Positions 52,768-62,802 of a stretch of 64,000 nt of DNA are shown here, one piece after another; positions within the stretch are counted from its first letter, which is position 1, and every line of letters begins with the position of its first letter. The position numbers were made by a program, and so were the translations under genes. This stretch comes from Kappaphycus alvarezii (taxonomy: Eukaryota; Rhodophyta; Florideophyceae; Gigartinales; Solieriaceae): contig NADL03000744.1 in assembly GCA_002205965.3 (NCBI GenBank), forward strand, positions 1 to 64,000, in the 5' to 3' direction. The notes beneath the pieces were generated by a model. That model had not been told where the DNA came from, did no database searches, and saw only the letters and a program-made list of their open reading frames with translations.

Positions 52768-53805
52768 ATGCCTACAGCTTCGCAACCTCCCCACAATCCA
52801 TTCACTCTCCTCGTCACCACCAACCCAGATATTCTACTCGTCACGGAGACCCGTACCGACGCAGCGCCTCTACTGTGCCGAGTCTGGCCTCAGGCAACCG
52901 TCTCACAGATCCCCCCACGCCGCACCACCATAAACGCACCCCCTCCGCGGCGGCGTTGCAATCGCCGTAAGGCCTGGGCTCCGTGCTATCACCCACCATG
53001 TCTGCAACACCTATCATCCACCTACCAATTCAATCCCACAAATCCTCGCACTCAAACTGAACCCATCCACCCATGTCTCTGGAGCCTACGTCAGCCCGAA
53101 ATTCCCAGCACAATCGTTTGGGGCATTACTCAACGACTTCCTCCGCCATTCCCCACCGCACGCAATCCTAGCACGAGACCTGAACGCACGATCTCCCCTC
53201 TGGGACACAATAGCCAACCCAAGGGGACGCTCACTTGTTAGAGCAGTCCAGGACACACGATTTAAGATATTCGCGTCTACCCAACCCTCATTCCACTCAC
53301 GAGGGGCAATAGGCTCAAGCAACCCAGATATCTTCGTTTCCTTTGACCACCTACACTGCGCCACCCACACAGACAGCTGGACCAGCTGCTCAGATCACCA
53401 ACCTGTAATAGCGCCGTCCACCCGCACCTTCCTGACCAACACTAGGACGACCCCCAGGAGGATAACGGAATCAATGCTCACCACCCCTACGATCCAGCAG
53501 GAAGCAGCGGAAACCTACAAACGCTCCCTGCCACCACTTACAGACGCGCTCTCCAACTGCACTGCGATAACCGCCCTGCCATGTACGATCGTGTCACACG
53601 AGCCATCACTGAACCATGGCAAGAGATCGCAAACCGCCGACCGCGCCGATTCAAACCGTTCTGGTCCCACTCATTGGGTGCGGTAGCAACCAAACGCAAC
53701 AAGGCATATAAGAAAGCAAAACGTACTGGATTATTTGCGGATTACCTCGAGTTCAAACGACTCCAGGCCCCCGTCCGACAAGAAGTCCGAAGAGAGAAAT
53801 GATGG
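52768..53805 (+). pseudogene. LINE type 2 (copy a) APE endonuclease domain
   Basis: Split over frames, this gives PDILLVTETRTDAAPLL (catalytic Glu), ILARDLNARSPLWDTIANPR (DxN), a segment SSNPDIFVS and CSDHQPVI (catalytic SDH): the exonuclease III-like domain that nicks target DNA in many LINEs. Then follow PWQEIANRRPRRFKPFWSHS and a Lys-rich linker (KAYKKAKRTGLFADYLEFKR) up to 53802. Frame changes lie near 52900 and 53090. The N-terminus before about 52768 is not clear. Confidence 0.78.
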
Positions 53806-54344
53806 TTCCAAAAGCGAATTTTGCTCCGCCTCATAGACCTGCCCAACGAACAATTTACCAAGGCGGTAGCACCTGATCGACGGCAGACCGCCAGGAGGAA
53901 AGCGGACCAGCTACTCAACGGACGCCAGCTCTCCCCACGGGACTTCACTGTCTACATGGGCACGGCCCATAACCAGGAACAACCCCGATACAAATACAGA
54001 GCTTCACTCCCCCACCGGCGCTTGACCAACATATCCTCAACTACATTTGCACCGCGCCACGGGGTAAAGTAGTAGGCAATGATGGGATACACATTGAGAT
54101 GATGAAGACAGAGGCCGTTCTCTTCGCCACTCTGCTGTACACATGGTGGACGACAATAGGCCGAACACTCCACTACCCCCAGAACTGGCCCACGGGCACC
54201 CTGATCCCGGTCCACATACGCGGGGACCAACAACCAGCGAATTACCGCCCACTTTGCCTCTTATCGCACTGCCGGAAAGCCATCGAAGGTCTCGCCTCTT
54301 TCCTAGCCGACCTCACAGACCTCCACCTAATGCAATTTGGCTTC
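53806..54344 (+). pseudogene. LINE type 2 (copy a) RT, first part
   Basis: After LLRLIDLPNEQFTKAVAPDR and NGRQLSPRDFTVYMG come PQNWPTGTLIPV, NYRPLCLLSHCRKAIEGLAS and LADLTDLHLMQFGF, the RT blocks before the first palm Asp. The sequence is cut by A3 at GGCTTC and continues at 61832 in the same sense. Confidence 0.8.
54340..54344. other. Target site duplication of A3, left copy
   Basis: GCTTC, repeated at 61827-61831. Confidence 0.9.
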
Positions 54345-55064
54345 TGATAGGGGTAAATCGTCGGGAGAAGAGATACTTAGAACCAACTACCCCAAGACGG
54401 AGGTGTTGCGAGCGACAAAAGTGCTACCGTGGTATAGTTGAACAAATAAAAAGGAGTGTATATGGGAGAGAGTTGAGAGGGCTACAAGGAAGTATAAAAG
54501 GGGCAGGGTCTACCACTGATGCTCTGCGACCAGCTTAGGAAAAAGTTTTCTAGGGTCTGAAGTTGACTCTCAACTTCCTACTACTCGGAGCTTGACCTGA
54601 AGTTGTCTGCCAACTTGCTTGACCTCTCAAGGAGGAAGCACTTTACTCAGCTTATATAGACCTTTCGGCTAATCCTAAAGTCTCAATCAAACATACTAAA
54701 TACCATAAAACGCATTCACGGGAATCGTGTGAACCAGAGAGACCATTAGAAGATATTTCCTCAAGGTAAATATCTAGGTGCCATACCCATGCCAGCCACC
54801 CATCGGCCAGGGGTGGGAATTGATGTGGCCATTATATAGACCTTTCAGAGTCACTCGTAGTATCACCCACAACCTAGAACTGTACTGACATCCACTATGA
54901 CAGCGTGTCCTAAAATAAAAAATCAACCGATGAATTTGCCACACTCACCCAAATTAAAAATATCTTGCAAATTCAAAAACTGTAAAAATATCTTCCCAGT
55001 TCCAATACTGTATACAATTATGGTCCTCATCTAAATTTTTTCGTGTGCGAATTTGCGCACATCA
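54345..55064 (-). repeat. 3' LTR of A3 (short type)
   Basis: 720 bp with TGATAGGGG and GCGCACATCA ends on the plus strand. The polypurine tract is just inside it at 55065-55077 (sense GAGCGGGAGGGCG). It carries the duplicated TTATATAGACCTTT segment and R hairpins seen in A1. Confidence 0.95.
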
Positions 55065-55097
55065 CGCCCTCCCGCTCAAGACGAACGTCCCGGCTCG

Positions 55098-56294
55098 TCA
55101 CTGCTCTTGTTGTTCTTGTGGGAGTTCTATCCATTCATCAGGGAGAGTATAGGGTTCACTATAAGGATATGGTAGTAGCTCATTTCCAATATGATGAGAG
55201 AGTGTGTACCGTGCGATGACCGGCTCATCTCCTTGGTCAAGAGTTTCGTAGATTCGGCGTATGGTTTCATAGTGTTCTCTAATGAGCTCCTCCCGTTTCA
55301 CTTCTCCAAACCTTCCAAATGTGAGGTAATAAACGTAGTATGCAAACTTTTCTGGCAACGGGTCCAGAAACGGGTATCTGAAGGAGAAAAAAACTCGCAA
55401 CATAAGGACTGAGTCCTCACGAGTAAGGTGCGCCCCGTGAATGGTCTGGAAGCACATGCAAATACTAATTGCAAAAAAGGAAATTACTTCTGCTTCTCGT
55501 GGGTCCTCTGTCATTTCGCGAAGCCAACGTCTAATTGGTAGCCGTCCAATAATTAAGGATGCATAGTTTCCCCCTGGGAGACTAGGCGGTGTTTGAGGCG
55601 ATCTTCTTGGCGATCTTCCTCGCTGCTCCCGACGCCTTGCCCTCTTCGATGATCCGCCCCGATCACTTGATGGTCCAGCTCGTATCATCATCACGGCCTC
55701 GGGAGGATCCTGGTCTTCGGCTGAGGTTGTATTTCTGAGCGGAGCAACGTAAGGTTCCCATAGAGGATATGGGACCAGTCGATATTCCATATCAGGGGGC
55801 AAGCTGTAACCTCTCAGTCGCACATCTTGGTTGTTCTTGAGAAATACGTAAACTGGACGGATAATGTTCAGATATGTTTGCGACAAGTCTCCGATAGCTA
55901 CCATTCCATACCTTCCTATAGAGTAATGATATATGACTTCCACAAACTCTGGACCTGCTTCCGTGAACCTTCCGTTTTGGAATGAGAATAGAATTCTGAT
56001 CAATAGTCGGAAATCTTCTTGAGGTAGCAATGGTCCGTTCAACGTACGAAAACATAGGCATATATTAATGTAGAAATGGACGATTACGTGGAGTTCGTAG
56101 TAGTCACGCGTAATCGAGATGATCCATTCCCAGGCCCTTTTTCCTCCCATAGGAATCATTCTATAGTTAAAGATGAGTATGCCCCGTGGTTGCGCATAGT
56201 CCTGTGTGAGAAGGAATTCTTCAGGCCTCTGATGGTAAGGGACTAGACGACGTGCATGGATGCCCTCCTTGATCTCTTCCCTGAGCTTGAACAT
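55098..56294 (-). CDS. A3 integrase tail plus duplicated C-terminal domain, 398 residues open
   Basis: This is the most complete copy of the extension. Residues 1-35 are the end of the integrase tail (HARRLVPYHQRPEEF). Repeat 1 spans about 50-187 and repeat 2 about 250-386. Aligned by eye, both share WxxxxxxxxxxxEVI-like, ICxCFxTxxG, EDxxxLxRxxFSF, GRxGxV, YxxIRxxY, VxxRYxL and LxPYPxxEPY. A basic Arg/Ser linker (SSKRARRREQRGRSPRRS) lies between, and the end is Gln-rich (PQEQQEQ). There is no signal peptide or clear membrane helix, which argues against an envelope protein. The listed start is arbitrary, since pol reads into it; a small frame change near 56290 precedes it. It could help localise or tether the integrase, which is my inference only. 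Confidence 0.78.
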   Translation of the reverse strand: MFKLREEIKEGIHARRLVPYHQRPEEFLLTQDYAQPRGILIFNYRMIPMGGKRAWEWIISITRDYYELHVIVHFYINICLCFRTLNGPLLPQEDFRLLIRILFSFQNGRFTEAGPEFVEVIYHYSIGRYGMVAIGDLSQTYLNIIRPVYVFLKNNQDVRLRGYSLPPDMEYRLVPYPLWEPYVAPLRNTTSAEDQDPPEAVMMIRAGPSSDRGGSSKRARRREQRGRSPRRSPQTPPSLPGGNYASLIIGRLPIRRWLREMTEDPREAEVISFFAISICMCFQTIHGAHLTREDSVLMLRVFFSFRYPFLDPLPEKFAYYVYYLTFGRFGEVKREELIREHYETIRRIYETLDQGDEPVIARYTLSHHIGNELLPYPYSEPYTLPDEWIELPQEQQEQ

Positions 56295-56448
56295 AGCTTA
56301 TAGTGCGGGTGTCTTTCCTCCGTGACGACGCAAGGATTCGAGTACTTTGTTTGGAAGGCCGGCCACTTCACAGCCTGCTGCATTGCTTTCCCATGTACTA
56401 CAAGTACTTTAGAGCCGACTGGAAAGTTTGGACTGGAGGCTCTTCATC

Positions 56449-58623
56449 TTATTTCTTGTCTGTGTTAGCGCGCGGTGTGATCTCCAGCTTCGTGGCCAGT
56501 AGTTCGACTTCTCTACTCTCTTCATCGATAACATTTGTTTCCATATCTCTCTGTAACATTCTAGGAGCTCTTCCGTACATTAGCTCAAACGGTGACCGTC
56601 CACTTCTTCCTCTTCTTCGCCGATAGCCGTATAACACTTTTGGTAAGGCATCTTCCCACTGGATTTCATTCTCGGACATAGTTTTCGATATTGATCGTTT
56701 GATGGTTCCAACCATCCTCTCCGCTTTCCCGTTTGACATAGGAGCATATGCGAGAACTGTCTTTAGCTGAATACCTTTTTCTTCCAAGAAACGAAGCAGT
56801 GAAGTTGCAGTAAAACAAAGTGCGTTATCCGAGATGATCCTTTTTGGAAGACCAAACGGTTCAATTATTTCTTTTTCGATGAATCTCAGGACCACTTCAG
56901 CATTGGCCTCCTCAACTGCAACTGCTATTGGCCATCCAGTAAGATGTTCCACCCCTATAAGGAGATATTTGTTTCCGGAAGAGGTTTCCTTGAATGGGCC
57001 GGCAAAGTCAATTGAAAAGGTTTCAAAGAGACCGGAAACTGGAAAGCCTAGAGTTGTCTTATACTTTCGTATTGGCGTGAATTTTTGACAGTTGTCGCAG
57101 CTTTTCACGAAGTTATAGACGTCCTTATGGATACTGGGCCACCAGAATCTCTCAGTAACGAATTTCTTGGTTGTTTCGAGATCCCAATGCCCTAACTCAT
57201 CATGAAAAGTCCTCAAGATCTTCATTCTTTCTTTCAAAGGGGCCACTAGTCGAGGACCGGCTTTCGTGTGTCGGAAGAGTTTCCCATTCCATAGTGTAAA
57301 AGCCTTTTGATTCCTACGTACCCAATTTCTGTGTTCAATATCAACCTTTCTCATTTCTAGTCCATCCAGGAATTTAATTAGTCCGTCAATATTAGCTTCG
57401 TACTCGTTATTGTTCGGCACTTGCACCTCGGCAACTCCGACGATGTTCTCGGAAGCTTTTTCATTTGGAATCAGTGGATCCCTCAAGCGGGATAGGTAGT
57501 CGGCAGGCTGATTATTGCGTCCGGGCCTATACACAATTTCAAACCGATATTCTGCGAAAATGTCGAGCCATCGGGCCAAGCGGTGATGTACATCTTTCTT
57601 TTGGAATGCTGTCTTAAGTGCCTGGTGATCAGTTATCAAGACAAATTTCTCGAGTGATAAAAGGTATACGCGAAACTTTTTCAGTGCGAAGACAACAGCG
57701 AGCGCTTCTTTTTCGCAGACTGAGTATCTCCTTTCCGCATCATTCAGAGTGCGACTTGCGAATTGAACCGGGTGTAGTCTTCCGTTTTCATCTTTTTGGG
57801 ACAAAACGGCACCCAAAGACCGTTCTGAGGCATCTGTCTCCACAACAAATGGTCTCTTGAAATCTGGATACATGAGCACTGGGGGGACACATAGCTTATC
57901 TTTAAGCTCTTCAAATGCGGTTTGCATTTCCTTGTTCCATAAAAATTTTCCGTTCTTTGTTGTGCTGGCATGTAACGGTGCTGCAGTCTTGGCGAAATCT
58001 TTGATAAATCTCCTGTAATATGAGGCCAGTCCTAAGAAGCTTCGAACCTCCGTCTTTGAAGCGGGCCTTGGTGCCAACTTGATTTTTTTCGTTTTCTCTG
58101 GATCCACTTTAATTCCCTCTTGATCGACGATATGACCGAGTAATTGGATAGACGTTTTCGCAAAGAAGCATTTGCTTAACTTAATTTTCAGGCTGTACGC
58201 AGCTATTTTCTCCACCACAGTCTTGACATGCGATATGTGCTGATCCAAGGTTTTTGAGAATATCACTACATCATCGATATAAACTCTTGCAAATGGAAGT
58301 CCTTTCAAAACCTCGTTCATCATTCTTTGGAATGTAGCTGGGGCATTCATGAGACCAAAAGGCATCACTTCGAACCTGAATGTACCGGCTTTGCTGGTAA
58401 AAGTTGTTTTTTCCTTGCATTTTTCATCCAATGGAATCTGCCAATAACCAGTGTAAAGATCAATTGAGGTGAAGTATCTCCCGTCCTTCAAGTCCTCGAG
58501 GATTTCCTCCATATTCGGAATCGGAAATCGATCGGGTATCATTCTCTGGTTCAGTTGTCGGTAATCGACGCAAAACGCAGCTTTCCATCCTTCTTTGGTG
58601 CGACCACAACTGGAAATGACCAT
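56449..58623 (-). CDS. A3 RT, RNase H and integrase, 724 residues open
   Basis: This long open frame holds RT from CVDYRQLNQRM through YIDDVVIFSKTLDQH; the connection (LLGHIVDQEG, SFLGLASYYRRFIKD); RNase H (ETDASERSLGAVLSQKDENG); the integrase finger (GHWDLETTKKF, CDNCQKF) and the DDE residues in SIDFAGPF, IISDNALCFTA and SNGKAERMVGTIK. It ends near TKLEITPRANTDKK just before the GPY/F tail, after a frame change (A2 reads TEGWRSHRALTQT there). The true RT start lies upstream at about 58955, in another frame because one A is missing in GCAAAACGC at 58572. Confidence 0.93.
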   Translation of the reverse strand: MVISSCGRTKEGWKAAFCVDYRQLNQRMIPDRFPIPNMEEILEDLKDGRYFTSIDLYTGYWQIPLDEKCKEKTTFTSKAGTFRFEVMPFGLMNAPATFQRMMNEVLKGLPFARVYIDDVVIFSKTLDQHISHVKTVVEKIAAYSLKIKLSKCFFAKTSIQLLGHIVDQEGIKVDPEKTKKIKLAPRPASKTEVRSFLGLASYYRRFIKDFAKTAAPLHASTTKNGKFLWNKEMQTAFEELKDKLCVPPVLMYPDFKRPFVVETDASERSLGAVLSQKDENGRLHPVQFASRTLNDAERRYSVCEKEALAVVFALKKFRVYLLSLEKFVLITDHQALKTAFQKKDVHHRLARWLDIFAEYRFEIVYRPGRNNQPADYLSRLRDPLIPNEKASENIVGVAEVQVPNNNEYEANIDGLIKFLDGLEMRKVDIEHRNWVRRNQKAFTLWNGKLFRHTKAGPRLVAPLKERMKILRTFHDELGHWDLETTKKFVTERFWWPSIHKDVYNFVKSCDNCQKFTPIRKYKTTLGFPVSGLFETFSIDFAGPFKETSSGNKYLLIGVEHLTGWPIAVAVEEANAEVVLRFIEKEIIEPFGLPKRIISDNALCFTATSLLRFLEEKGIQLKTVLAYAPMSNGKAERMVGTIKRSISKTMSENEIQWEDALPKVLYGYRRRRGRSGRSPFELMYGRAPRMLQRDMETNVIDEESREVELLATKLEITPRANTDKK

Positions 58624-58955
58624 GGGGATGAAACTGGCCGAATGATATCATTTTCCAGCATACTTGTAACATTCTCTGAGATAAATTGGTCATATTTTGG
58701 CGGTTGACGTCTAGGCCTGTGGTAAATTGGTTGAGTATCGGTAAGTTCAAATGAGTGAGTGACCGGTACACTTGCTTGTCTTAAATCTGATACACTCCAT
58801 GCAATTACTTCGGAAGATGTTAACATGTCGGATATTATCATTGAGGCGGGGGCTGGAAGGTGCTGTACTTTTTCTTGAATTTCTCCAATTTGGCGCTGGT
58901 CCTTTTCTTGATCCTCACCCTCCAAATTTTGAAGGACCTCTTCCGGCGTGCTCAC
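58551..58955 (-). pseudogene. A3 RT N-terminal part and linker
   Basis: The acidic linker (STPEEVLQNLEGEDQEKDQR) and RT entry (SFELTDTQPIYHRPRRQPPK, IIRPVSSPWSFPVVVAPKKD) end in the shift at KLRFASITDN, where A1 and A2 read KLRFCVDYRQ. Confidence 0.88.
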
Positions 58956-59012
58956 ATCTTCAGATATGGAATTCGATATATTCCTTGTTTTCCGTGCAAT
59001 TGTAATCTTCTT

Positions 59013-60097
59013 TCATGCCCGAATTCCGTCCTTTGATTCGATATTATCGCAAAAAGAAACACATTCAGGTGTCAAACCTACCCTAGAATTCCATTCTTCA
59101 TCTGTTTCAAACCCAGAATCATAATCGTCCCATGTCATGTTCATTGTCCCCCGAGCGTACCCTTTCTCACTTCCGAAAGTGTTAGTTGGTTCGGAATCTT
59201 CGCTGTCATAGCTAGAAGTGAAATCTTCACTGTCCGTCTCTCTTAGATCTTCCGGATGTGTGCTTTTGTCGAAATCCAGGGGCATCTTCACGTTTCTGCC
59301 GTCAACATTAACTGAAACGATTTGGTTGCCCAAGTCAATGCAGGTCCCTAGTCTTTCCATGGTAGGACAGCCAATGATTGCATCGAAAGGGAGCTCCGGC
59401 ATGACGAGAAAGTCTACATCAACTTTAGAGTCCCCAAAGAACACGGAAACCTTGTTAACAGTGCCCATGCATTTTGAGACGGTTCCATCCGCCACAGTTA
59501 TTCTTCGAGTAGTTGGAATAATTTCGAGACCTAAATCTGTCACCAAAGTTTCTGAGATAAGGTTTGGAACAGCGCCCGAATCGAAAAGAGCTTGGGTTTG
59601 CATTCCCAATACTTTGACTGGTACTAGTTTAAGACGTCTTGGTGCTGTCGAGGCCGATTGAAGAAACAGTTTCTTACCCTTAGCGGACTTATTAGACCTG
59701 ATAATTTTTTTGAGTTCTTTTCTCGCATCCTCTGCGTCGCCCCTCAAAAGTTGACCAAACGTTATCCCAGTTGGGGCCGATGCAAGCTCAGCCACCAAAT
59801 TGTACTTCTTCACATATTCTAGTACGTCCTTCGGGATACTCTTAAATTTCTTACTCTTTCTCGTCTTCTTGGCCGAAGTGTTTCCCACCCTGGAACAACT
59901 TGATCAAGCCTCTTGGTTCGAGGAGGTACAGGTGCTGGGATATGCTCCAGCATTCCATAATCTAGCCTAGGTTTTTTCGACAAAACGTTCCCTTCCCCAT
60001 CCCTTTTTGTCACATTAACTTGACTGATTTCTTCAGCGATGGATACATTACCGGCATCCGCCAACCTTTGATCCTTCCTGTTTTGTAAGATTTTCAT
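59013..60097 (-). pseudogene. A3 Gag linker, aspartic protease and acidic linker
   Basis: Frame 59819-60097 (KILQNRKDQRLADAGNVSIA and the Pro-rich linker) shifts at GNTSAKK into frame 59013-59888. That frame has the basic segment, ALFDSGAVPNLISETLVTDL (DSGA), VMPELPFDAIIGCPTMERLG and the acidic linker (EDFTSSYDSEDSEPTNTFGS). The shift at 59888 is the same as in A1. Confidence 0.88.
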
Positions 60098-61018
60098 CTC
60101 TGGTCCTGACTCACTCCTCGCGTCCGATAAATTTGCTCTTCTGTTGTCTTTAGACCAGCAGTTACTTTCATGATGCCCGTAACGACCGCACTTTCCACAA
60201 CGAGTGTTTCTATGTGGATTATCAGGACACCTATTTGCAAAGTGTCCAGGCTTGTGACAGTAGGAACAGACTTCTGCGGCCTTGGGGCCCCAGACTGGTT
60301 CTTCTTAATGGTAAGAGTAAGGCTTTCCAACTGCGAGGTTATCATGTCAAGTCGATTATCGAATCGGGTTTCCAACCTTTCTTCCAAGTTTTTGACATCG
60401 CTCCTGACTGATTCCAATGCTGCTGCGCTAGTCGCTGGCCTTTGATAATTCTTTTCAGGATGTACGATAGACATAGATGTGCGGGTTTCCCTCGGTATCA
60501 CTCAGTGACTGAAACGTCTCCGAATTTTTGACAAATTCTACTATGGTACCCTTCAGTTCATTAAAAGTGTGAGGGCCCTTGATGAGGAGGAAATCGGAGA
60601 GCCGCTTATCCCCCATCGCCGCCTTACGCAGCATTCCGTACTTGGCTTGGGCGTTGAACCCAGCCTTTTCATAGAGATCACACAAGTATACCAATGAGCT
60701 TAACAAATCGTCGAAGTTGAGCCGGGCCTCTATGGCGGTACGAATCATCTCATCTGGTTCTACCTGCTTAGCATATTCTTTCACAAGCCACTCACATACC
60801 TCACCGAAGTTACGCCCATTCCCGTTAAGAGACCACCCGTTGATAAACTTGGCCTTATATTTGTGCTTTGCGTCACCATGAAGATAGGCGAAGATACTTT
60901 CGGCCTTCTCTTCATCGCTCTTCTCACGCATCACAACGTTGACATATGTATAGAGAAACTCCTCAACGTCTTCATTCTTGCCCCCTGTGAACGTTATACG
61001 AGCAGCGTTGAGATCCAT
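60094..61018 (-). pseudogene. A3 Gag
   Basis: The ATG at 61018 begins MDLNAARITFTGGKNEDVEE. It is open to about 60500, where a few bases are missing (SLSD then TEGN, against SLSEIPRET in A1). The coiled coil follows in frame 60094-60501, which runs past the knuckle site in the wrong frame (GAPRPQKSVPTV). The CCHC knuckles are present in another frame at about 60180-60280. Confidence 0.86.
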
Positions 61019-61107
61019 GATTACAGAAAAGAAATCCCCTCGAATGGTTCCCTAAGACTGCTCAACTCGAATACCTCGGGTGCAACCCCCTCCACAAGAG
61101 TACCAAA

Positions 61108-61826
61108 TGATAGGGGTAAATCGTCGGGAGAAGAGATACTTAGAACCAACTACCCCAAGACGGAGGTGTTGCGAGCGACAAAAGTGCTACCGTGGTATAG
61201 TTGAACAAATAAAAAGGAGTGTATATGGGAGAGAGTTGAGAGGGCTACAAGCAAGTATAAAAGGGGCAGGGTCTACCACTGATGCTCTGCGACCAGCTTA
61301 GGAAAAAGTTTTCTAGGGTCTGAAGTTGACTCTCAACTTCCTACTACTCGGAGCTTGACCTGAAGTTGTCTGCCAACTTGCTTGACCTCTCAAGGAGGAA
61401 GCACTTTACTCAGCTTATATAGACTTTCGGCTAATCCTAAAGTCTCAATCAAACATACTAAATACCATAAAACGCATTCACGGGAATCGTGTGAACCAGA
61501 GAGACCATTAGAAGATATTTCCTCAAGGTAAATATCTAGGTGCCATACCCATGCCAGCCACCCATCGGCCAGGGGTGGGAATTGATGTGGCCATTATATA
61601 GACCTTTCAGAGTCACTCGTAGTATCACCCACAACCTAGAACTGTACTGACATCCACTATGACAGCGTGTCCTAAAATAAAAAATCAACCGATGAATTTG
61701 CCACACTCACCCAAATTAAAAATATCTTGCAAATTCAAAAACTGTAAAAATATCTTCCCAGTTCCAATACTGTATACAATTATGGTCCTCATCTAAATTT
61801 TTTCGTGTGCGAATTTGCGCACATCA
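61108..61826 (-). repeat. 5' LTR of A3 (short type)
   Basis: 719 bp, differing from the 3' LTR at only a few bases (for example GACTTTCGGC against GACCTTTCGGC). The primer site (TGGTACTCTTGTGG in sense) adjoins at 61088-61107. Confidence 0.95.
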
Positions 61827-61831
61827 GCTTC

Positions 61832-62260
61832 AAAGAAGAATAAGCCCCTCCACGCCCTCATAGCCACGGAAGCAGCCATAAGACAAGGGGACCGCTGGCT
61901 CGCTGCCCTGGATATGCTCAAGGCCTATGACAGGGTCAACTGTCAACTGCTCTCACACTACTGCGGACGCATGCTCCCCTGCAGGGCTTCCGTAAAAGGC
62001 TTGAGGGCTCCAAAGAGTGAGTATACTGTGCGCCATGCCGCGGACTACAAACGCACATCGAGGCCCGACAAATTTCGCAGTGGCTCCGATATCACTGCCA
62101 AGTCCCGCTGTTGCTCTTAGCACACCATGCCCAAGAGCAAATTGCCCTCACGCGCGGGACGTCCATGGTGACCACCTCCTCCACTGCCTGCACGGCCCCT
62201 ACAGGAGCGTCCGTCACCGGTCCGGTGACGACCGGCAAGTGAATTTTTTGGCCACGGACC
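61832..62260 (+). pseudogene. LINE type 2 (copy a) RT palm and C-terminal knuckle
   Basis: Immediately after the A3 target duplication the RT continues: NKPLHALIATEAAIRQGDRW and LAALDMLKAYDRVNCQLLSH (first palm Asp). Near 61985 most of RT is deleted, and the sequence jumps to QWLRYHCQVPLL and the knuckle CPRANCPHARDVHGDHLLHC (62120-62180), then VRHRSGDDRQVNFLATDLG. The same knuckle is followed by an RLE-like domain in the copy at 18040-18728. Confidence 0.75.
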
Positions 62261-62301
62261 TGGGTCAGTATGATAACTCCGGAACTTCAGTCGCACGTAT
62301 C

Positions 62302-62500
62302 TTTCAAATTTGAAATGTTTGGGTAGTTTACATTTAATTTGCATTTAATGTACATTTATCATTTAACGTTCATTTAATGTAGACCACCTAAACATTTCAA
62401 ATTTGAAATGCTAAACATTTCAATTTTGAAATATTAATGTACATATAATGTAAACCATCCAAACATGGTTTACCTTTAATGTAAACCACCAAATATTTCC
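62302..62500. repeat. AT-rich palindromic (foldback/MITE-like) element
   Basis: A left arm (62302-62338, CTTTCAAATTTGAAATGTTT then GGGTAGTTTACATTTAA) pairs with a right arm (62374-62410) around a loop of about 35 bases. CATTTCAAATTTGAAATG at 62393-62410 is itself a perfect palindrome. A second small inverted repeat (GTAAACCAT...ATGGTTTAC) lies at about 62449-62473. It sits at the broken 3' end of the LINE. Confidence 0.65.
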
Positions 62501-62559
62501 ACCCTACGACATTTTCGTGGTGAAATTGTGTACAGCATGACACTGTAGTGTATGCAAAA

Positions 62560-62802
62560 ATTTGGGCCACCAAAATCCTGTTTGGCTAAAGTACTGCCGA
62601 CGATACGGGGAAGAATTGTCTATTTTGGTACTGAAGGGGCAAATTTTTAAAGGAAATATTTAATTTCAGTACTTTTTGATAAAGTTGTATAATTCGAGGT
62701 GTCTATATAAAACCTTGATCTGAGCCTCCGGTCTGCTCACCGGGCGGGGGAGACCAACAACAGTTCAACCAGCGATTACCGGGTGTGCGCCTAAACCCCA
62801 CG
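62560..62802 (+). repeat. LTR-like fragment E3
   Basis: GTGTCTATATAAAACCTTGA (62699-62718), CAACAGTTCAACCAGCGATT and GTGTGCGCCTAAACCCCAC match E1 and E2. The left boundary is a guess. Confidence 0.42.

Larger units (their letters stand above)
54345..61826 (-). mobile_element. Ty3/gypsy element A3, full length
   Basis: 7482 bp with LTRs at 54345-55064 and 61108-61826 and the target duplication GCTTC. It is inserted in the RT of LINE type 2. The LTRs differ at only a few positions, so it is the youngest insertion here. It has the best preserved pol of the four copies but shares gag frameshifts with A1. Confidence 0.97.

Noticed and set aside
55098..56294. Envelope gene downstream of pol
   Set aside because: It is read in frame from the integrase tail and has no signal peptide, clear membrane anchor or cleavage site.
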